Below are positions 56,051 through 64,000 of a stretch of 64,000 nucleotides of DNA, piece after piece; positions within the stretch are counted from its first letter, which is position 1, and every line of letters begins with the position of its first letter. Position numbers and translations under genes: made by a program. Below the pieces are notes generated by a model. It saw only the letters and a list, made by a program, of their open reading frames with translations. It searched no databases and was not told the origin of the DNA. Source of the DNA: Haemaphysalis longicornis (lineage: Eukaryota > Arthropoda > Arachnida > Ixodida > Ixodidae); NCBI GenBank assembly GCA_013339765.2, contig CM023454.1, positions 134,123,399 to 134,187,398 of the forward strand, written 5' to 3'.

Positions 56051-59000
56051 GATCATGAAGGTATTGCGAGTTCAGGATATGAATGATAGGACCGGAAAAC
56101 CTTGAAGAATGATGTAGATGATATCCGTGATTCCGGGTGATAGGAATGAGGAGACGGGCCGCTGCACCCATTGATTCAGAAATAATAAATGTTATTCAGC
56201 TTTAGACAACAAGAAATTGCCAAGGTCCGAGGCTAAATGCCACTGTTATAGCCGCCTGACTAAGACCCTAGCTGAATATTGAAGGTTTAAATATTTTGAG
56301 GATATTCGAAAACATTTTAGAGTAAGCACATTCGGAGTGTATTCAGTGTTTTTATTGGTTTAATGGGGCACCACGTTTGTTTTCTACAACGAGGAAGTTG
56401 TACTGAGCCACGTTGCATTGACATATTGGACTGCCAATTGCTGTTGTCTCCTTGGTTATCTATGCTGAATTGGTTATGTATACTTTGTAAAACGTCGTCA
56501 GGATTTCCTGTTTGCTCAATTCCTTTGACTTCGCACTATGCTGTTTAAACTAACTATGAATTGCAATAAGTTTCCTCACTTAAGGAGTGGGGCTTTGTTG
56601 TTGCCCAATGGAACACCCCGGCAGCTTCACTGGTCCTTCTAAGTAGTACCAAGGGAAAGGCAAAGTCGTTTTAGATCACCTGCAAGGTGCCGATAACCGC
56701 AATCCAGAGAACAGCTCGCGCCATCAGCAGGCATATACCGGCGCTACTTTTGTTTTCATTTCGTTCTCTTGTTGTGACTACAAACAGAGCGTTGATAATG
56801 TTTTGATTTTTCTAAAGGCGAAAATGCGCAGAGGGTAAAAAGTTGATTGCACGAGAAAGAAAAAGGCGTTACTCCAATTGATTGCAATATTCAACAACGA
56901 ATAGTTGGAACGTGTAGTCGAGTACCGCGAACCCCTCTTTATTTCTGGTTGAGTTCTGGTTTGCATTAGGCGCGCTCAGAAGGTGCGGTTTATGATACGG
57001 TTTAGTTCCAGCACAAACACCGGTTTGGCGCCGGTTTTGGGTTTCGTTCAGTTCCAGATGCACACATCGATTTAAATTTCCCTAGTAAACAAGAAATTCC
57101 TGCTAGGAAGAATATAGTGAAGCTCAAGTATAATAATTTATATTGTTCTGAAGCACTCACCACTTGTAAAAGCTAAAAGGCGTAAAAAGTTACACATTTT
57201 TTACTTATTACGGAGTCGCTTGCTTGAACATAAGACAATAATCAACTGCAAAATGGCTACATGATCTGGCAAGAGGATCCTGCATTGTACCAAAAAACTG
57301 AATGTGTAAAGCCGATAGCCCTTCTTCGAGTAGCCTAGAATGGCCCAGAGTAGCCTAAGACTATACACAAGCGTGGTTACACAAAAATGACAAGAGGAAA
57401 ACACTGAGACTAGGTACACTGTACATATTTATCAACGGTTAGGAAAGTGGAATAAAATGGTAAAATAAAGTCAGAATAATTATTTTTTAAGGTTGTGCTT
57501 TTGAATATCTCCACAAAAGCACCCATGCGAGATTGTTTTTGCAGTAGCTAGAGAAAGCAGTTAATTATAAATTGGGCTTTTAAGCGGTAGACAGATTGCT
57601 CCAAAAAAGTACGGTAAATATTTGCTAGCCAAAAAAACATTTCGAAAAGTTAATAACATGTTTTACATTTTCAAACATATTCCCTTGTTTAGATGACTGC
57701 GGCCAGTTATATATTGTGCATTTCAAGAAATTTACTTCAGAAAACCCAGCTCCAGAAGGAACAGAAATTCATTCCTTAGGCAAGCCACCTCCTTTATCGT
57801 AACTGTCCTTTCGGGATACATAACCCCGAAAAGTATGCTCCTTTTAAAAGTATGTCGGTCCTTGGATTGAAACAGCCTGCCCAAAGTAAACCGTTTTTTC
57901 CAATATATTTGTTTTTGCAAAATATTCCGAAATAAAACGGGTTATGCACTTTCAAGTTGTCAAAATTTGCAATCCAGAAGAAAAGAAACATATTTGCTGC
58001 AGAAACTGATTTTTAAAAATTTTGGCATAAACAAAATGGTGCATAGAATGTAATAAAATTGACAAAGAATGAGTGTGTTTTTACACATTTAGAAAGAAAC
58101 TCAGGTATAACAGTAAAAACATTTCAGGCGAGATTCGTTGCTTGTTGACAGCAGTGGCGTTCTTGAGTTTGCTCAGGAAAAAACAAAAGCGAGATCTTTA
58201 CGCCCTTTCAGTTATTTGTTGGGAGGAAGGGCTGTTAACCGTGTGAATCATTTTCGAAGGCGTGACTACTACAGCGGTGTCCAAATAGTTTATGGTAAGC
58301 ACGTCATTCTTGCTGATATAAGCCTATTTAGAAAAGGTTTCACAGAAATTGAGCGACATGTAGAATAAAAATACACCAAACGTCCCAAGAGAGAAACTTG
58401 TCCATATCAAGAACTATCATAATATTCCAAGTATGCGTTCGAAAACCTAAATTGGAATTCCTACGAATATCAAATCAAAGGAGAAGACTTCGCTGGGTCA
58501 CTGCAATTTTTAAGTTGGTTGAAATCGGTGTGACTGCTTTGCATCAAATGTCAGCAAAGGCTGAAAAAACGCCCAGCATTACATTATCATCTGCGTCATT
58601 CGGTAAACTGCACGTAATGCTTTGCTGAAGTTTCCGAACAGACCCAGAACAAAGGGATATGAGTTGCACGTACCCAAAAATGTAACAAAAGAAACAAGAG
58701 TGCTGTTTTTCAGACGTCGATTTAAGCAATTGCTAGGTTTTTGTAAAGAGCAAGTATGGGGACGAGGCGGCCGTGGTCCCCACGATAAATGGCCTCGAAT
58801 GGTTTAGCTAGGCCTGCTCTGGAATACAATCCGTTATCTGGACCTGATGTGTAGAGAGCACCCGACAACCAAAACAAATATTTGCAGAAGGCACCCGAAA
58901 ACCTTGGTTTCCTCCTGAATATTCAATAAAGTATCTTCCCTGGAGAGATTTTTCAGAGTGGACATTTTGGTAATATTTTTGTATGAAACACGGCTCTCGC

Positions 59001-59823
59001 AATGACATATCTATGCTGTCCCATATATAATGTATTATACCTAAATCGCCATTGAAGCCACAAACGGAATTTGTCCAAATTTGTTTAAATGTATTGCTAG
59101 CGCCAAGTGGTACCAGAGTTGACAGGTGCTTGGAATGATTTTCAACTGTTTTTTCGTACACAAACCGGCTATCTAGCTATCTAGGTCGTTCAACCCCTGT
59201 GCTAAAATTTTGGTTGTAATAAATTATGCGGTGGTCATTTTAACACAAACGAGGTTGTTAAAATTCCCGTAAACAATATATCATTGTTATATTTTTGTGC
59301 CTGTTTCAAAGCTGCTTAGTTGGTTGCTAAATATTGATTACATCACCAGATGTATCTTTTATCAGTTCGTGTTTAAAAAAAACGCGAAACCTTCTGCAGC
59401 CCAAGTGATCACCACCGAATCTTTACCGCAACTTGTCACGGCCACAATAAGTATAAGCCGTGCCGTGTGGCACACATAAACCACCGCTCTAGCTCAGCGG
59501 TTTTACAAGGCGTTATACTCCGTAAATTTGTTTGACCTTTTGCTACGACGCCAGTGCGACTGATAAAAAGTTTAGTAATATGTCTAAGTCACCCTAGAAT
59601 ATAACGCCTCCTGTCAAAGCGATATCTGCTGGCTCAAAATGTGAAAGTTCTATATAAAATCTGCATGTTGATACCACCACTTTCTTGTGAAACGACACCC
59701 ACACGTTCTTTTTCTTTTGGAAAATTAAGGAAGGCATCCGTACAAAATATAGGAGCACAATTTCTGCGATATAGGTCACATCGTTACCTCTAATGTGTAA
59801 AATATGCACGCATTGTATAATTA
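56051..59823. other. Unassigned AT-rich DNA
   Basis: No gene or known element recognised over 3.8 kb. Open frames are below 120 codons and without motif. An A-box-like TAGCTCAGCGG near 59494 has no B box, so no tRNA or SINE is called. Confidence 0.5.
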
Positions 59824-59825
59824 GT

Positions 59826-59850
59826 GAAGTGAAGTGAAGTGAAGTGAAGT
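59826..59850. repeat. (GAAGT)5 tail of the LINE
   Basis: Five perfect GAAGT units, preceded by TTAGT and followed by TTTATTTCATTTTCAT. On the element strand this reads ATGAAATAAA(ACTTC)n, a polyadenylation-like signal followed by a pentamer tail that marks the 3' end. Confidence 0.9.
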
Positions 59851-60233
59851 TTATTTCATTTTCATAAAAAAGAGGGGACCAAGGCAAAAGGCGGTTAAGC
59901 CTGACGAGGCCTCGGTACCCTAAGCCTGTAAGTAGTACAGATGCAAACGCAAAAACACTTAATACATAGAATGGGCAGCAATCAAATATAAGCAGTAACA
60001 CTTACTAGAATACAAAACATGTGCACAATCATGGGCAAATACAAATTGATACTTGTACAAGTTCAATTTCATACATACGGATGAAATAAAGTAAATCATT
60101 CGACTTAAGTACTTGTGTGAAAAAGATAGAACAATACATATATACACTTACATCCATGTACACACATACATACACATACGCATATATAACACAGACGGTA
60201 AGCTGCATTTTTACATTAGAATTTGACCTTCAA

Positions 60234-63000
60234 TCAGATGCTGTTGGTCTTTTTTTTGAACATGTTTCCCGATAGAAAAAACTCATCAGGAAAGGGGAAT
60301 TTGTTTAGCGCATTGGGTACTTGACAACTCAGTTTTTGTTCACAGTAATTTGTTCGCGTTCGCGGAACTCTTAGTTTTACTACGCGAAGATTGTAACCTA
60401 TGTTGCTGCTACAAGCGATTCTGGTGAATGTATTGAAGAAGCCGCAGTAATACACTTGGTCGGCTTTTAATATGGAGTGTTTTACAAACAATTGTTGCGT
60501 GCGTAAGTTTCGGGGGTGCACCATAATATCCCTCAATAGCCCGCAAGGCTCTTTTTTTGCAGGGCAAGTTATTTTTGGTAATTGGAAGACGTGGTCGTAC
60601 CCTAAACAAGATTACAATAAGAAAGTCTTAAAAAAAACAGGGCATTATACATAGACACTTTTAACCAAACAGGCAGTAGATTAGAAATCATATAAAATAG
60701 GCCAACAATTTTACTTAGTTCAGAAGTAAGTTTGGAAATATGAACAGACCACGAAAGATTTTCATTAAACCACACACCAAGAAATTTTTGGGAAGAAACT
60801 TGATTAATGGTTATACTGTCATAATGAATATGTATACAATTATTTTCCAAGGTGTTGATGGGCTTGAAAATAATATATTTCGTTTTGCTTATATTTAAAC
60901 TAAGCTTGTTCTTGTGTAAGCAATCATGAAGGTTGATTAAATAAGCATTGACCATGTTTTTAAGCGCCGGTAATAAACAGGAAGAGAAGAAAAGATAGTG
61001 TCATCAGCGTACATCACCAGATCGGGAGAGTTATTTATGCCGGCTAGGTCATTGATATAAGTAATGAATAATAACGGCCCTAATACTAATCCCTTTGGGA
61101 CACCATCCTTAACCACCTGTATATCAGAGGATATGTTATTTGTTCGAACATATTGGGACCTATTGCTCAGATAACTCCGCAATAGGTTGAACGCAATACC
61201 TCTAACCCCATAGTTACAAAGTTTCTTAAGAAGGGTCTCATGGTGTACACAATCAAATGCCTTGCGAAAATCTAAAAATAGGCCAAGGGTACATTTTTTG
61301 TTTTCAATATTATCTATTATTTTGTCTTTAACAACTAAGAGTGCTTGCTCTGTGGTCTTATTTTTCGTGAACCCATACTGTGAATCAACAATCACATTAT
61401 ATTTGTGCAGAAAATCGGCTATCCTAAAATTGATAATACCTTCAAAAATTTTTGACAACACAGACAGAACAGAAATTGGTCGGTAAATTCGACAGTTCAT
61501 TTATATTGCCTCATTTATGTACTGGAACGACTCGGGCCAATTTGAGATCTTCAGGAAAAACAGCAGTTGACAGCATTAGATTTGCAATGTGTGACAAGAC
61601 ATCGCATATAACGGTGCAAACGTGCTTTAACGAGATCACTTTTATATCATCGTACCCTGCAGATACGTAATTTTTTAAAGAAAGGATAAATGTAGCTACT
61701 TCTTGAGGAGTTGTGGGCGCGAGTACTATAGACTTGAGTAAGGAAGTTGTGACGCTCAGTTAGCTATTTACAGGAGTTTCCGTGACAGAATTTGGAGAAG
61801 CGACATTAATAAAGTAGTCATTGAGGGCATTTGATAGCTCGTGACCAGTTAATTTACCATTTTCTGTGATTATTTCATCAAGTTGCATAGATTTGGTTTT
61901 ATTGGTCAAGTTGTTGACCTCTCGCCAGACTCTACGACGATCATTTTGAATGCGGGACAAATTTCTTACATAGTAGTCCGATTTCGCGTTTTTATATCTT
62001 TGTTGAGTTTATTTCGATATTTTTTATACTCAGCAAGTAGAGTGAGGTTTCTGCTGTTGAGAAATTCGTGATACATGCTATTTTTCTTCCTGATCCTTGA
62101 GTAAAGTGATTGGTTCATACAAGGCTTCTTGAACTTCTTAGGAATAATTTTTCTTTCTATTTGTGGGAAGGCGGTGTTATATTGGGTTACGAACATATCT
62201 ATGAAAACAGAATATGCTGCATTGACTTCCGTGATCTTGTATATGGGCTCCCAATTAGTATCCACGATTCGTTTGTGAAAGTCGTTGAGCGCAAGATCAT
62301 TGAAATCTCTGATCATGTGGGTAACAGTGTTTGTTATGGCATTTATTTTGAGAGGTATGAAGCAAAATCTCGGCAAATGGTCACTAATATCGGAAGATAT
62401 TACGCCAGACTCAGTGCGGAAGCTGTAGATTGGAGATACAAACGTCTAACAATGTGGCCGTGTTGCAAGTTATTCTAGTCGGTAAAGTGATATAATTATT
62501 ACATGCATACGAGGAAAGGAGACTCTGCAATGCCCTTGCATGAGCGGCGTCCGATAATAGGTCAATGTTTAGGTCACCCATTAAAATGAAGGGTAGCTTA
62601 GTGGAGTCGAGGAAAAGGAAGAGGCTTCCCAAAAAATCGAAGAATTGGGATTTGTTACCCTGAGGGGGTCTGTACATAGCAACAACGATTATATTCTTGA
62701 GATATATAGCTTAACATTAAACATTGGGATTTGTGATTGTAACATCGCCAATCACAGAATGTGAGTGACATTTTTTAACATATACAGCAAGCCCACAACC
62801 TCTTACATGGGGCCTGGATAAACCATTGTAAACATAGTTATCGAAGGAGCACACATCGCTGTCAGTGCCAAACCTTGTTTCTGGGAAAAGCATAACGTCG
62901 AACTCAACTGACAGTGACCCAAGTAATAAATCAACCTCGTCTCGCTTGTTTTTCATGCTACGAATGTTAACATGGAAGGCTGAAAACAATGTTTGTTGAC
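60234..63000 (-). pseudogene. LINE ORF2: APE endonuclease and reverse transcriptase
   Basis: Endonuclease: FSAFHVNIRSMKNKRDEVDL, MLFPETRFG (PE where the family has TE) from 62985, then VAMYRPPQGN and ILMGDLNIDLLSD (62680-62560) and LPTRIT...LLDVCISN. A linker follows (62376-61760; SRIRKKNSMYHEFL, VWREVNNLTN). The RT reads YRPISVLSVLSKIFEGIINF (61480 on), GLFLDFRKAFDCVHHETLL, GVPKGLVLGPLLFITYINDL, and the catalytic YADD at 61000-61011. The thumb (KLSLNISKTKYIIF, KFLGVWFNENLSWSVHI) is in the next frame (60955-60602). In-frame TAA stops lie at about 62711 and 62717; frameshifts near 62400, 61965, 61520, 60950 and 60580. Confidence 0.92.
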
Positions 63001-63129
63001 ACTGCTAAAGCTAGAAATAAAGTGATCGGTTTTGTATCTAATACAGGCAGGTAGAAAATGCGTGGTAACAATTCAGGGATGACGAGCATGCTGCAAACGT
63101 CTCATTCTTGTGTCGTCATCTTGGTCAGA

Positions 63130-63776
63130 TCAGACAAGTCGTGTATCCTCACAGCGTCCGTTTGTTCGTCTTTCCGCGAAAAAACCTTTCCTCCGCTCCT
63201 CCAGACAAATTTTCATGCCACTTCCACCAAGCAGCTGTTTGTTGGCCTGAGTAAGATGCTCGTTGACGTACACTGCGTTGGCCTGAGATAAGCCGAGCTG
63301 CTTAGTTGTGAGCTTCTGCTTCCTAGCCTTAGCAAGAAGCGCGTGGCGCTTATCTCTCCGGACGAAGCGAACCACGATATTCGTCTCGCCTGGCTTCCGC
63401 ATTGGGATTCGGTGACACGTGTCAATGTCATGGCTAGAAACGGGCTCTTTGATAACGTCGCCGATTTTTTGACAATGTCAACAGGATCCTCGTCAGAGCT
63501 TATGCCCTTTATTTCCAAGTTATTTAGCCTTGTGTACTGCTCTAGCTCGTCAACTCTCCGCGTTAAGCGCTTGTTTTCGTCTTGAAAGGCTTCATTAGAT
63601 TCGAGCAGATGAGCTATTTCCTGTCGAAGTGCCTTCAGGCCGGCACCGATCGCTTTTGTTTGGTCACATGTATCACTACAAAACTTAACACTATCTTTCA
63701 CACTCCGCAACTCGGTTCTCATTTCTCGTTTGAAGTCTTCAAGAGCCTTCATAATCTCCTTAGCGTTGCCAGCCAT
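63130..63776 (-). pseudogene. LINE ORF1, coiled-coil RNA-binding protein
   Basis: Starts at the ATG at 63776 (MAGNAKEIMKALEDFKREM). Residues about 5-80 have the heptad pattern of a coiled coil, ending in RVDELEQYTRLNNLEIKGI, the hallmark junction of CR1/L1-type ORF1 proteins. After a frameshift near 63400-63420 the C-terminal domain continues as TNIVVRFVRRDKRHALLAKA and SQANAVYVNEHLTQANKQLL (63385-63240). Near 63210 another frameshift occurs before the end. The protein would trimerise and bind element RNA. Confidence 0.9.
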
Positions 63777-64000
63777 GTATCAAAGTAAAAGTTTGGCAGC
63801 AGTGCGCAGCAATTTAACAAGGGGATACTGTTTCAACAACGCCAAAGTCTTACTTGCACAAAACAGGTAGGTTAGGGAACTTGGACACCGCTTTCGCACC
63901 TTTACCAAACTGAGCAGCAACCCGTGATGCCGTCCCTTACAAAGGTAGCCGATGGTAGCCTCCCACGCTGATTGGTGGGCGATGCGGTGATGCTGAAAGT
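63777..64000. other. Probable 5' untranslated part of the LINE, to window edge
   Basis: Lies directly upstream of the ORF1 start on the minus strand. No coding sequence is visible. Where the element begins cannot be fixed because the window ends. Confidence 0.4.

Larger units (their letters stand above)
59826..63776 (-). mobile_element. CR1/L2-like LINE, nearly full length
   Basis: Minus-strand element with ORF1 (63776-63130), ORF2 (about 63000-60250) and a 3' end in five GAAGT repeats (ACTTC on the element strand, 59826-59850), which is the microsatellite-like tail typical of CR1/L2 elements as opposed to poly(A). All domains are in order: coiled-coil ORF1, APE endonuclease, RT. It is broken by frameshifts and stops but keeps long open pieces, so it is among the younger LINEs here. 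Sequence to the right of ORF1 (63777-64000) may be its 5' untranslated part. Confidence 0.9.

Noticed and set aside
59480..59560. A-box-like TAGCTCAGCGG suggesting a tRNA or SINE
   Set aside because: No B box at the expected distance.

Overview
This window looks like nuclear DNA from an arthropod, most probably a hard tick (Rhipicephalus/Dermacentor/Amblyomma type). The reason is its repeat content: a tRNA-headed SINE of the kind common in ticks, RTE, I-like and CR1/L2-like LINEs, a Penelope-like element with a GIY-YIG domain, and Ty3/gypsy elements, all decayed and set in AT-rich DNA with no long host open frame. There are no rRNA genes, no convincing tRNA genes, no operons and no CRISPR arrays. 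The species call is an inference. A 100-base N gap at 8506-8605 shows this is a scaffold.

Layout. 1-7.6 kb: mostly unassigned DNA with a 207-bp fold-back (2803-3009) and a short minisatellite (about 6.9-7.06 kb). 7.7-8.47 kb: LINE endonuclease relic, minus strand. 8.6-13.56 kb: a Ty3/gypsy element on the minus strand (LTR candidate, gag, protease, RT, RNase H, integrase) cut at its 3' end by the gap. 13.94-15.65 kb: LINE with RT and RNase H, plus strand. 16.95-17.75 kb: short terminal-inverted-repeat (TIR) element. 18.5-19.6 kb: very old RTE relic. 22.77-26.9 kb: degenerate tandem array of about 216-bp units, interrupted by a LINE and a SINE. 26.9-31.95 kb: a gypsy element carrying an RTE element which itself carries an I-like LINE (three layers). 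32.9-38.1 kb: a decayed gypsy element with both LTRs recognisable. 39.96-40.9 kb: Penelope-like element. 41.0-49.07 kb: an old tandem duplication whose two copies differ by later insertions. 50.1-51.0 kb: weak TTAA-flanked candidate. 51.5-54.14 kb: LINE with ORF1 and endonuclease but no RT end. 54.7-56.05 kb: a decayed coding locus that does not look like a transposon. 59.8-63.8 kb: nearly full-length CR1/L2-like LINE.

No gene here can be called functional. Every recognisable coding region is a mobile-element pseudogene with stops or frameshifts. The most informative parts are structural: empty-site comparisons inside the 41-49 kb duplication show that one family of TIR elements inserts at TTAA, and that an RTE copy made a 13-bp target duplication. 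Insert lengths in the satellite restore its repeat register. The 54.7-56.05 kb locus is the best candidate for something not yet described.
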